NCBI RefSeq assembly: GCF_001953865.1
Contig: NZ_MQUQ01000029.1
Location: 49,832-94,044, forward strand
Length of the DNA stretch: 44,213 nucleotides
DNA from: Amycolatopsis coloradensis
GTDB taxonomy: Bacteria; Actinomycetota; Actinomycetes; Mycobacteriales; Pseudonocardiaceae
Direction: 5' to 3'
The notes below the pieces were generated by a model, which worked only from the letters and a program-made list of their open reading frames with translations, was not told the DNA's origin and made no database searches. The stretch's first letter is position 1; each line of letters opens with the position of its first letter. Shown piece by piece: positions 1 through 7,258 of this stretch. The translations under genes and the position numbers were made by a program.

Positions 1-77
1 GCCGCCGCCGTGCCTGCCGCTGCGGCGGCGGCCGCGAGGATCTGTTCGAGCGTGGCGGGATCTGTTGCCTGGCTCAT
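1..77 (-). CDS. 5' end of a leftward gene cut by the window edge; possibly an aldehyde dehydrogenase
   Basis: An ATG at 77 is preceded on the minus strand by an AGGAG ribosome-binding site about ten bases upstream, and opens a frame that runs off the left edge. About 25 residues are visible: MSQATDPATLEQI followed by an Ala-rich helix. Alanine-rich helices of this kind occur near the N-terminus of NAD(P)-dependent aldehyde dehydrogenases. The oxidative glucarate pathway encoded upstream needs an alpha-ketoglutarate semialdehyde dehydrogenase as its last step. That identity rests on context and a very short sequence, so it is tentative; the existence of the coding start is better supported. 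It lies 15 bp after the stop of the preceding gene, so it is probably in the same operon. Confidence 0.5.
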   Translation of the reverse strand, partial: MSQATDPATLEQILAAAAAAAGTAA

Positions 78-92
78 GATTTCTTGCTTCTC

Positions 93-1238
93 CTAGAGTT
101 CTTGTGCGGCGCTGACGGCGGCGATGAGATCCGCCCAGCGCCCCGGGCCTGCCAGTCCGAGGTGGTACAGGTGCAGTTCGGTGGCGCCTGCCTTGCCGAG
201 TTCGGTGGTGTAGGCCTCGATGTCGGGCACCGGGCTCGCCGCCACCGCGGTGATGTAACTGCCGACGGCGACCTTGCGCGGCAGTTTTGCCCGCGCTGTC
301 GCCACGGACTCCCGGCTGGCGTGCCCAGGTACCCAGTTCTGGAGCACCACCGCGTCGACGTCCTCCGGGACCGACGGCGTCAGCCCGGGCAACGCGCCAG
401 TGACCCACGGGTCCATCGCGCCGTGGAGCACGATCCTGGGCCCGGACGGGATCTTCGCGAGCACTTCACGCCGGAGCGCGTCCGTCGCCTTCTGCCGCGT
501 GTCGAGCAGGACCTGCCGCAAGGTGGGCAGGATCTTGTCCTCGGTCGCGCGGAGGTCACCGCCGTCGATCAGCCGCCGGACCTCGGCGCGCAGCTTGTCC
601 AGCGCCTTCGCCGGGTCCTTGCCCGCGGCGGCCCAGGACTCCAGGCAGGCGTCGCAGCAGCAGACCGACAGCAACCGCGCCACGGCGGGCGACCAGACGC
701 CGTCGGTCTTCTCGTGCTGATGCTGGTGGACGGCGCCGAGCGGGCCGCACGCCTCCAGGATGACCGTGGCGAAGTCGAGCCCCGCGAGGCTCTCGGCGAC
801 CACGTTCGCCGCGTACTCGCGGACCTCCGGCTGCCCGGGGCACAACGCCCACGGATACCGCTCGCCGAAGCAGTTGCGCACGGTGAAATCAGGGAATTCC
901 GTGCCCAGCCGCGAGTTGTGCGTCAACACGAGCCACGCCGCGGCCGGGATCCCCGCCTCGTTCAGCAGCCGGACGGCGTCGCCCGCGCTGTCGCGGCTCT
1001 CGACCCAGTCCGGTTCGGCGGGCCGCAGCTCGCCCCAGGCCTCCTCGCGCACCGGCCGGTACAGCGCCGCGTGGCGCGCGACGACCGAGGTGCGGTCGGG
1101 CGACCATGGCGTCGCCGCGCGGGCGCTGTGGTACGACACGGCGACGGCGACCTCGTCGACGCCGAGTTCCCGTACGCGCTCGACGAACCCCGGGTCGTCG
1201 ACGACGTCCCAGGGGTAGGCGTATCCGGTGACCTTCAC
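93..1238 (-). CDS. Uncharacterised TIM-barrel-like protein in the glucarate operon
   Basis: 381 residues, no signal peptide or membrane segment. I do not recognise a named family with certainty. Features recalling glycoside-hydrolase-like TIM barrels are the N-terminal GYAYPWDVV strand, a CPGQPEVREYA segment (about 133-143), an acidic residue after a hydrophobic strand (VILEACG, E162) and a Cys cluster CCCDAC (193-198). The cluster resembles the CFCxxC motif seen after a barrel strand in several putative glycosidases. An HQHQH run lies at 171-175. The start is 4 bp from the glucarate dehydratase stop, so the two are probably translated from one message. A plausible role is release or handling of a uronic-acid-containing saccharide feeding this pathway, but that is inference from position. 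Confidence 0.8.
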   Translation of the reverse strand: MKVTGYAYPWDVVDDPGFVERVRELGVDEVAVAVSYHSARAATPWSPDRTSVVARHAALYRPVREEAWGELRPAEPDWVESRDSAGDAVRLLNEAGIPAAAWLVLTHNSRLGTEFPDFTVRNCFGERYPWALCPGQPEVREYAANVVAESLAGLDFATVILEACGPLGAVHQHQHEKTDGVWSPAVARLLSVCCCDACLESWAAAGKDPAKALDKLRAEVRRLIDGGDLRATEDKILPTLRQVLLDTRQKATDALRREVLAKIPSGPRIVLHGAMDPWVTGALPGLTPSVPEDVDAVVLQNWVPGHASRESVATARAKLPRKVAVGSYITAVAASPVPDIEAYTTELGKAGATELHLYHLGLAGPGRWADLIAAVSAAQEL

Positions 1239-1242
1239 CCTG

Positions 1243-2499
1243 TCACCACCGCGCCGTGTTCGGTTCGAAGTCTCCGACGAACTTCCGCATATAGGTCACG
1301 TCATCCCGTTTGGTCTGTCCACTTCGGACATAGTCTTCATGGGCCCGCGCCAGCGCGTCGGGGTCGAGTTCGACCCCGAGCCCCGGCTTGTCGGGCACCG
1401 CGACCGCACCGTCGACGAACTCCAGCGCACCCGGGGCGATGACGTCGGCCGTCTTCCACGGCCAGTGGGTGTCGCAGGCGTAGGTCAGGTGCGGCGTCGC
1501 CGCGGCCACGTGCACCATAGCGGCCAGACTGATCCCGAGATGACTGTTCGAATGCATGGACAGCCCCACGTCGAAGCATTCCGCCGTGACGGAGAGGGCT
1601 TGGGTGTCCCGCAGGCCACCCCAGTAATGATGGTCCGAAAGTATTACGCCGACCGCTCGCTGCCGGAAGGCGGGCTCGATGTCGGCGAAGCGCACGACGC
1701 ACATGTTCGTGGCCAGCGGCATACTCGCGCGCTCGGCGACCCGCGCCATGCCCTCGATGCCCGGCGTCGGGTCTTCGAGGTATTCCAGGACGCCGTCGAG
1801 TTCTTCGGCGACCCGGATCCCGGTTTCCGGGGTCCAAGCCGCGTTCGGGTCGATGCGGAGCGGGTGGTCCGGGAACGCCTCGGCCAGCGCGCGGATGCCG
1901 TCCATCTCCTGATCCGGGTCGAAGGCACCGCCCTTGAGCTTGATGGAGGAGAAGCCGTACTCCTCGACCATGCGCCGCGCCTCGCCGACGAGCGCCTCAG
2001 GCGTGGTCACCTCGCCCCACGAGTCCTCTTCGGCGCCGATGTGGGCGCCGAACTTGTAGAACAGGTAGGCGGAGAAGTCGACGGCATCGCGTGCCTTGCC
2101 GCCGAGCAGGTCCACGACCGGCCTGCCGAGGTAGTGGCCCTGCGCGTCGAGCGCGGCCACCTCGAACAGCGAGTACACGCTGGCGACCGTCTTGCTGACG
2201 GAGAAACCGCCGGTGAGCCCGTGTGCGTCGGCGAAGACGACCTCGCCGAGTGTGGTGGCGACCTTCCGGCGCAGGCCGGGCAGGTCGAACACGTCCTGTC
2301 CCTTGAGTTCTGGCAGCACCTTCCGGACCTGTTCGAGGAACGCGAGGTCACCGTAGGACTCGCCGAGGCCGACCACACCGTCTTCACAGATCAGCTGGAC
2401 GACACCGCGCAGCGCGAAGGGCTCGTGCACGCCCATCACGTTGAGCAGCGGCGGGTCGGCGAAGGCGACCGGGGTCAGGACGACGTCGAGAACCTTCAT
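1243..2499 (-). CDS. gudD: D-glucarate dehydratase (enolase superfamily)
   Basis: Dehydrates D-glucarate to 5-dehydro-4-deoxy-D-glucarate in the cytoplasm (EC 4.2.1.40). At 418 residues it is slightly shorter than the E. coli enzyme. Enolase-superfamily landmarks are in order: an N-terminal capping domain, the KxK base motif at K187/K189 (SSIKLKGG), metal ligands D217 (RIDPNAAW) and E242 (YLEDPTPG), N265 (TNMC), D289 (LSDHHYWGG) and the catalytic H316 in SMHSNSHLGIS. The Asp-His pair and KxK motif are diagnostic of the glucarate dehydratase/mandelate racemase groups, and the MHSN.HLGIS motif fits glucarate dehydratase best. It sits 3 bp downstream of kdgD and 4 bp upstream of the TIM-barrel-like gene. 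A galactarate-active or dual-specificity relative cannot be excluded. Confidence 0.93.
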   Translation of the reverse strand: MKVLDVVLTPVAFADPPLLNVMGVHEPFALRGVVQLICEDGVVGLGESYGDLAFLEQVRKVLPELKGQDVFDLPGLRRKVATTLGEVVFADAHGLTGGFSVSKTVASVYSLFEVAALDAQGHYLGRPVVDLLGGKARDAVDFSAYLFYKFGAHIGAEEDSWGEVTTPEALVGEARRMVEEYGFSSIKLKGGAFDPDQEMDGIRALAEAFPDHPLRIDPNAAWTPETGIRVAEELDGVLEYLEDPTPGIEGMARVAERASMPLATNMCVVRFADIEPAFRQRAVGVILSDHHYWGGLRDTQALSVTAECFDVGLSMHSNSHLGISLAAMVHVAAATPHLTYACDTHWPWKTADVIAPGALEFVDGAVAVPDKPGLGVELDPDALARAHEDYVRSGQTKRDDVTYMRKFVGDFEPNTARW

Positions 2500-2502
2500 C
2501 TT

Positions 2503-3447
2503 TCAGGCACCGGTCCCGACGGACTCGAGGACGGCGAATCCGTCGTCGACGATCTTCTCCAGCCGCGCGATCTGGTCCGCGGTGGGCTCGACCAGCGGCG
2601 GCCGGATCGAGCCGACCTTGTCACCGCGCGACCGCGCGGCGGCCTTGACCAGCGACACGGCGAAGCCCTGTCCCTCGTCCCGCAGCGCCACCAACGGCAG
2701 GTAGAACCCGGCGAGCAACGCCTCCATGACGGCGTCGTCGTTCTCCGCGAGCGCGCGGTGGAAGCGCGCCGCGATCTCGGGGGCGAAGCAGTGCACGGCC
2801 GAGGAGTACCGCGCCACCCCGATGGCGGCGTACGCGCGCGCGGAGACCTCGGCGGTGGGAAGACCGTTGAAGAACAGGAAATCCCGGGCGCGGTCGCTGT
2901 CAACGGAGCGGATCGTGGTGATGATCCGGCTCATCAGTTCGACGTCGCCGAAACCGTCCTTGAGCCCGACCACCGACGGGATGTCGAGGAGGTCCACCGC
3001 GGAGTCCGGGGTGAACACCCCGGTGGACCGGTGGTAGACGATCACCGGGATCGAGGAATCCCCGACGGCGTACCGGACGTGGTCGACCAGCCCGGACGGC
3101 GGGCCGGTGACCAGGTAGGGCGGCAGGAGGAGGACGCCGTCCGCGCCGCCCGCCTCCGCCGCCGCGATCCCGGCACGGGCCGACGCCGCGCCACCACCGG
3201 CCCCGACCCACACGGGCACGCGCCCGGCGACGACCTCACGAGCCCTACGCAGGATCGCCGCGTGCTCGTCCGGGGACAGCGAGCTGAATTCGCCCGTACC
3301 GCAGGCGACGAACAGCGCGCCGGCTCCGGCGGCCACGTGGCTCTCGACGTTTTCCGCGAACGCGTCAAGGTTCAGTTCCAGCCCTTCGGTGAAGGGGGTC
3401 AAGGGGAACGCCAGTAGGCCGTCGAGTTCGATCTTGGGCTGTGCCAT
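2503..3447 (-). CDS. kdgD: 5-dehydro-4-deoxyglucarate dehydratase (DHDPS/NAL family)
   Basis: Converts 5-dehydro-4-deoxy-D-glucarate to alpha-ketoglutarate semialdehyde with loss of water and CO2 (EC 4.2.1.41). The 314-residue protein is a dihydrodipicolinate-synthase-like barrel. It has the phosphate/carboxylate loop CGTGEFSSLS (about 49-58), the catalytic Tyr in VIVYHRSTG (Y138) and the Schiff-base Lys in VVGLKDGFGD (K163). The GTGEFSSL and YHRSTGVF signatures fit KDG dehydratase better than DapA. It is the first enzyme gene after the symporter and lies 3 bp before gudD, so two consecutive pathway steps are adjacent. The ATG at 3447 follows a purine-rich GAGAAAG stretch. Confidence 0.93.
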   Translation of the reverse strand: MAQPKIELDGLLAFPLTPFTEGLELNLDAFAENVESHVAAGAGALFVACGTGEFSSLSPDEHAAILRRAREVVAGRVPVWVGAGGGAASARAGIAAAEAGGADGVLLLPPYLVTGPPSGLVDHVRYAVGDSSIPVIVYHRSTGVFTPDSAVDLLDIPSVVGLKDGFGDVELMSRIITTIRSVDSDRARDFLFFNGLPTAEVSARAYAAIGVARYSSAVHCFAPEIAARFHRALAENDDAVMEALLAGFYLPLVALRDEGQGFAVSLVKAAARSRGDKVGSIRPPLVEPTADQIARLEKIVDDGFAVLESVGTGA

Positions 3448-3494
3448 GGATTTCTCTTTCGTTCTCTGTGGTTGATCCCGGGTTCGGGGCCCGG

Positions 3495-5006
3495 TCAGGC
3501 AGGCACGGTGGTGCCGTCCCGCGACTTGCTGGACGTGAGGTCGTCGTCACGGTCGATCGTGTCGATGATCTCGTCGGTGGTGGTCTTGCGCTCGGGCATG
3601 AGGTAGCCGAGCCCGATGAACAGCGCCAGCGAGACCAGGATCGGGGTGGACACGGTGACCGCGAGGGTGGCGTTGTAGCCGTAGTAGGCGATCGCGTAGG
3701 CGATGAGACCACCCGCCCACGAGATCAGCGCCGCGCGGGAGCCGGAGCGGCGGAACGCCGGGAGCATGCCCAGCAGCAACGGTACCGAGATCGGGCCCAT
3801 CAGCGCCGCGACCCACAGCACCACGATACCGAGCACACCGCCCAGTTTCTCGGCCTGCGTGGCGACCGCCATGGTGAGCACGACGAAGACCACCGTCGAA
3901 ACGCGCGCGGCGAGCAGCCCCTGTGATTCGGTGAAGCTACGGGCCTTCTTCCACAGCACCGGCATCATGTCACGGGTGATGACCGCGGAGATCGCGTTGG
4001 CGTCCGAGGAGACCATCGCCATCGTGTGCGAGAAGATCCCGGCCAGTACCAGCCCGACCAGCCCCGGCGGGAGGAACGTCGTGGTCATGATCGCGTAGGC
4101 GTTGTTGGGGTTCGAGATGTCCGGGATCAGCAGCGGCGCGGCGAACATCGGGAACATCATCACCAGCGGCCACACCAGGTACAGGATCGAAGACAGCCGT
4201 GCGCTGCGCCGGGCTTCGAAGGTGTTCGGCGCGGCCATGTAGCGCTGCGCCAGGTTCCACATACCGCCGTTGTACTCCAGCGTCTTCACCAGGACGTAGA
4301 CGAGCAACACGACCGTGGTGAACTTCGACGTGGTCGGGTTCAGGTGGGCGGGCGGGAGGTCTCCCCACACGGTCCACAGGCCGGAGACTCCGCCGAGCCT
4401 GTCCAGTACGACCCACAGCATCACGATCGCCGCGATGGCCTGGATGACGAACTGGCCGAAGTCGGTGAGCGCGTCGGCCCAGAGACCGCCGACGGTGCAG
4501 TAGATCAGCGTGATCGAACCGGTGATGATGATGCCCCAGGTGTAGGGCACGCCCGCGAAGACGTTGAGGATCGTCGCGACCGCGAACCACTTGGCCGCGA
4601 TATCGAAGATCTTCAGGAGGCTGCCGCTCCAGGCCAGTGCCTGCTGGGTGGGCACGTTGAAGCGCTTCGCCAGGTACTCCAGCGGTGAGGAGACGCCCAG
4701 CTTCGAACGCAGGCGGTTCCATCGGGCGGCGAACAGCCAGCTGCCGATCCCGACGCCGATACCGATGCTGGCCATGCCCCAGAAGTAGACCGTGATGCCG
4801 TCGGTGTAGGCGACGCCCGCGTACGCGACGAAGAGCACCGCGCTGTAGCCGGACATGTGGTGGGAGATCCCGGCCAGCCACCACGGCATCTTCCCGCCGG
4901 CGGTGAAGAAGTCACTGACCGTGTTGACCCGGCTGTGCGACCACAGGCCGATCACCACCATCAGCACGAAATACGCGGACACCATGATCCAGTCCAGCAA
5001 ATGCAC
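3495..5006 (-). CDS. Sodium:solute symporter (SSS family), probable uronate/aldarate importer
   Basis: 503-residue polytopic membrane protein with about 13 hydrophobic helices, starting LLDWIMVSAYFVLMVVIGLW and followed by the family's FFTAGGKMPWWLAGIS motif in the first loop. SSS proteins couple inward Na+ flux to sugar, organic acid or amino acid uptake. The frame is open to 5063, but I place the start at the GTG at 5006. AAGGAG precedes it with six-base spacing, and the extra 19 residues (Arg/Gly-rich) are not family-like. The C-terminus is a charged cytoplasmic tail. It is the first gene of the leftward catabolic operon, so glucuronate, galacturonate or an aldarate is the likely substrate. 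This is inferred from context only. Confidence 0.9.
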   Translation of the reverse strand: MHLLDWIMVSAYFVLMVVIGLWSHSRVNTVSDFFTAGGKMPWWLAGISHHMSGYSAVLFVAYAGVAYTDGITVYFWGMASIGIGVGIGSWLFAARWNRLRSKLGVSSPLEYLAKRFNVPTQQALAWSGSLLKIFDIAAKWFAVATILNVFAGVPYTWGIIITGSITLIYCTVGGLWADALTDFGQFVIQAIAAIVMLWVVLDRLGGVSGLWTVWGDLPPAHLNPTTSKFTTVVLLVYVLVKTLEYNGGMWNLAQRYMAAPNTFEARRSARLSSILYLVWPLVMMFPMFAAPLLIPDISNPNNAYAIMTTTFLPPGLVGLVLAGIFSHTMAMVSSDANAISAVITRDMMPVLWKKARSFTESQGLLAARVSTVVFVVLTMAVATQAEKLGGVLGIVVLWVAALMGPISVPLLLGMLPAFRRSGSRAALISWAGGLIAYAIAYYGYNATLAVTVSTPILVSLALFIGLGYLMPERKTTTDEIIDTIDRDDDLTSSKSRDGTTVPA

Positions 5007-5051
5007 CGCTGACTCCTTTCCGCGTCCACGGCGATGCGGCCCACCCGACCT

Positions 5052-5067
5052 GTTCACATCCATGAAC
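5052..5067. promoter_or_regulatory. Candidate IclR operator 1 (inverted repeat GTTCA-N6-TGAAC)
   Basis: A 16-bp inverted repeat with arms GTTCA and TGAAC lies in the region between the divergent symporter and IclR genes. It sits downstream of a possible leftward -10 element (TATAAC, 5080-5075). A second 16-bp repeat with the same GTTCA start and GAAC end lies 37 bp away at 5089-5104. IclR regulators commonly bind paired palindromes in their divergent promoter; assignment to this regulator is inference. Confidence 0.5.
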
Positions 5068-5088
5068 GGAGTCTGTTATAGTGATTAT

Positions 5089-5104
5089 GTTCATCTATAA
5101 GAAC
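5089..5104. promoter_or_regulatory. Candidate IclR operator 2 (inverted repeat GTTC-N8-GAAC)
   Basis: A 16-bp repeat with arms GTTC and GAAC and an AT-rich centre. Aligned with 5052-5067 it shares GTTCA at one end, GAAC at the other and two inner positions. It overlaps where the -35 region of the leftward symporter operon would fall if TATAAC at 5080-5075 is its -10. Binding here would be expected to block that promoter; this is inference from position. Confidence 0.5.
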
Positions 5105-5164
5105 GTTGTTCGGGACGCTAATATGGCCGAGGTCACAAGTCAACGGCCGGATGGAGGAGTGCGG

Positions 5165-5980
5165 ATGCCCCAGCAGGAAGCCGCTGTCACGGTGGCGAAC
5201 GGCGCGTCCGCCACACCCGAGCCCGCCGGGGTCAAGTCGGCCAGGCGGGCGATCGATCTCATCGAGACCTTCGCCGCGAACGACGTCTGGCTTTCGCTGT
5301 CGGATCTCCACGCGCGGACCGGTTTTCCCAGGTCGAGCCTGCACGGCCTGCTCCGCACCCTGCTCGAAGCGGGCTGGCTGGAAGTGGACACCAACACCGC
5401 CCGCTACCGCCTCGGCGTCCGCGCGCTGATCTGCGGCACGGCCTACCTCGACCGCGACCCGGTCGTCCCGTTCGCGACCGAGGCACTGGAGCGGATCCGG
5501 GAGAAGACCGGTTTCACCGCGCATTTCGCGCGCCGTGAGGGCACCGACGTCGTCTACCTGGAGACCCGCGAATCACGGCACTCGACGCATCTCGTCTCCC
5601 GCGTCGGCCGCACCCTGCCCACCCACGCGACCGCGCTGGGGAAGGCTTTACTGGCCGAACTGACGCACGACGAGATCGACGGACTCCTGACCGGGGAGTT
5701 GTCGGCGCTGACCCCGAACACCATCACCTCGGCCGAGTCGCTGCACGCCGAATGCGCGAAGACCCGCGAGCGCGGCTACGCGTCGGAGATCGAGGAAGGC
5801 AGCCTCGGTGTCCGGTGTGTCGCGGCTGTGATCCCGTACCGCATCCCCGGCACGGACGCGATCAGTTGCTCCATGCCGGTCACCGAAGTCACCGACGCGG
5901 ACGCCGCACGCGTCGGCGAACTCCTCGCCGAAATCACCGCGGAACTCGGCCAGCAACTGCGCCGCGCCGGTATCCGCTGA
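5165..5980 (+). CDS. IclR-family transcriptional regulator of the glucarate locus
   Basis: 271 residues. An N-terminal winged helix-turn-helix (about 24-85: KSARRAIDLIETFAAN, then LSDLHARTGFPRSSLHGLLRTL) is followed by the IclR effector-binding domain (about 100-265), including THATALGKALLAEL and the GYASEIEEGSLGVRCVAAVI segment. The frame is open from 5081, but the ATG at 5165 has a strong GGAGGAG five bases upstream and is the best start. IclR proteins bind small carboxylic or sugar-acid effectors and often repress a divergent catabolic operon. The divergent arrangement with the symporter and the two 16-bp palindromes between them support control of this pathway and probably autoregulation. 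The effector is unknown; a pathway intermediate is likely. Confidence 0.9.
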   Translation: MPQQEAAVTVANGASATPEPAGVKSARRAIDLIETFAANDVWLSLSDLHARTGFPRSSLHGLLRTLLEAGWLEVDTNTARYRLGVRALICGTAYLDRDPVVPFATEALERIREKTGFTAHFARREGTDVVYLETRESRHSTHLVSRVGRTLPTHATALGKALLAELTHDEIDGLLTGELSALTPNTITSAESLHAECAKTRERGYASEIEEGSLGVRCVAAVIPYRIPGTDAISCSMPVTEVTDADAARVGELLAEITAELGQQLRRAGIR

Positions 5981-6013
5981 TCATTCCCGTTCTTCCACTG
6001 ACAAGGGGTACTC

Positions 6014-6838
6014 ATGGCAGACCAGCACGTCCTGATCACCGGCTCGGCGGGCATCGTCGGCACCCTGATGCGGCCGAGGCTGCGCCGCTCCGGCCGGGTG
6101 CTGCGGCTGCTCGACCTTGCCGCGCAGCCCGAAGCCGCGGGCGGCGAGGACGTCGAGCTGATCATCGGGTCGGTGACCGACCCGGAGGCGATGGCCAAGG
6201 CGTGCGCCGGTGTCGACGCGGTGATCCACCTCGGCGGGCACAGCCGCGAGAACACGTGGGAAGCCACACTCGACGTCAACATCAACGGCACCCACACCGT
6301 CCTCGAAGCCGCGCGGGCGGCCGGGGTACCGCGGGTGATCCTGGCTTCCAGCAACCATTCCGTCGGCTTCCGTCGCAACGACCAGGCAGGCGAGAACGGC
6401 CTTCCCGCCGACTCGACGCCCCGCCCCGACACTTACTACGGCGTCAGCAAAGCGGCCATCGAAGCACTCGGCAGCCTGTACCACTCGCGGTTCGGCATGG
6501 ACGTGATCGTCATCCGGATCGGCTCGTGCTTCGAAGACCCGCTCGTCCTCGGCCCGCGCGGCCTGACGACCTGGCTCTCCCCCGACGACGGCGCCCGCCT
6601 GTTCGAGGCGTGCCTGAGCTACCCCTCCCCCGGCTACCGGCTGATCTGGGGCGTCTCCGACAACACGCGCCGGATCTACTCGCTCGCCGAAGCCGAGGAA
6701 CTGGGCTACAAGTCGCTCGACAACGCGGAGGCCTACGCCGACCAGTTGGCGGACAAGCCCGCGCCGACCGGCGCCGCGGCGGAGTACGTCGGCGGGCCGT
6801 TCTGTACCGCTCCGCTGGGGGCCTACAACCCGCTCTGA
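6014..6838 (+). CDS. udh: Uronate dehydrogenase (SDR/epimerase-fold, NAD-dependent)
   Basis: 274-residue extended-SDR protein. It has the nucleotide-binding loop TGSAGIVG (9-16), the central VIHLGG strand (70-75), ASSNHSVG (111-118), the YxxxK catalytic pair in YYGVSK (Y142, K146) and VIRIGSC. ASSNHxxG, YGVSK and VRIGSC match, from memory, the Agrobacterium and Pseudomonas uronate dehydrogenases (about 265 residues; EC 1.1.1.203). Those enzymes oxidise glucuronate or galacturonate to aldaro-lactones that open to glucarate or galactarate. It lies 33 bp after the iclR stop and is probably co-transcribed. It supplies the substrate of gudD on the opposite strand, linking both halves of the locus into one oxidative uronate pathway. 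Confidence 0.88.
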   Translation: MADQHVLITGSAGIVGTLMRPRLRRSGRVLRLLDLAAQPEAAGGEDVELIIGSVTDPEAMAKACAGVDAVIHLGGHSRENTWEATLDVNINGTHTVLEAARAAGVPRVILASSNHSVGFRRNDQAGENGLPADSTPRPDTYYGVSKAAIEALGSLYHSRFGMDVIVIRIGSCFEDPLVLGPRGLTTWLSPDDGARLFEACLSYPSPGYRLIWGVSDNTRRIYSLAEAEELGYKSLDNAEAYADQLADKPAPTGAAAEYVGGPFCTAPLGAYNPL

Positions 6839-6854
6839 GTCCCGGCGAGTTTCG

Positions 6855-7189
6855 GTGACGCTCGCGGTGTTTCCCGCGCCGTCACCCCACGGTGGCAGCA
6901 ACGTCGTCCCATCGGGGTGGGTGGCGCACAACGCGATCAAGTACAACCGGCCGGGCGGCTGGGTCGAGGTGACCGTCGGCGACGAACCCGCGCTGAGCGT
7001 GCGCAACTTCGGCGAACGGGTGCCGTCCGAGTCGGCCGGCACGCTGTTCCAGCCGTTCCGCCGTACCACCGCGACGGCGCCGGTCTCGGACTGTCCATTG
7101 TGCACTCGATAGCCACCGCACACCACGGCCGGGTCTCGGCCGTTCCCGGCGAGGACGGCGGCCTGCGGGTCGACGTGCTCCTGCCCTGA
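6855..7189 (+). pseudogene. Remnant of a sensor histidine kinase ATPase domain (frameshifted, 5'-truncated)
   Basis: Two overlapping frames together spell the C-terminal ATP-binding domain of a histidine kinase. The upstream frame gives an N-box-like NAIKYNRPGG, then ALSVRNFGERVP and the F-box-like LFQPFRRTT. After a frame change near 7073-7080 the downstream frame gives the G2 box GAGLGLSIVHSIATAHHG and a normal end, VDVLLP-stop at 7189. Adding one base just before the G2 box restores a continuous domain, so a single-base deletion is the simplest explanation. No HAMP, DHp or phospho-acceptor His lies upstream; the preceding sequence is the udh 3' end. This is a fragment, not a working kinase. 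It fills most of the gap between udh and the cyclophilin gene, and I see nothing else there. Confidence 0.7.
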
Positions 7190-7258
7190 ACCCCTCGCTC
7201 GCCGGGTCCCCGGATGCCGGGAAAGGCCCTTCACTCGGAGATTTTTGCCAGCACCGCC

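Noticed and set aside
1228..3417. A 729-codon plus-strand frame
   Set aside because: Antisense to gudD and kdgD, both of which show complete catalytic motifs.
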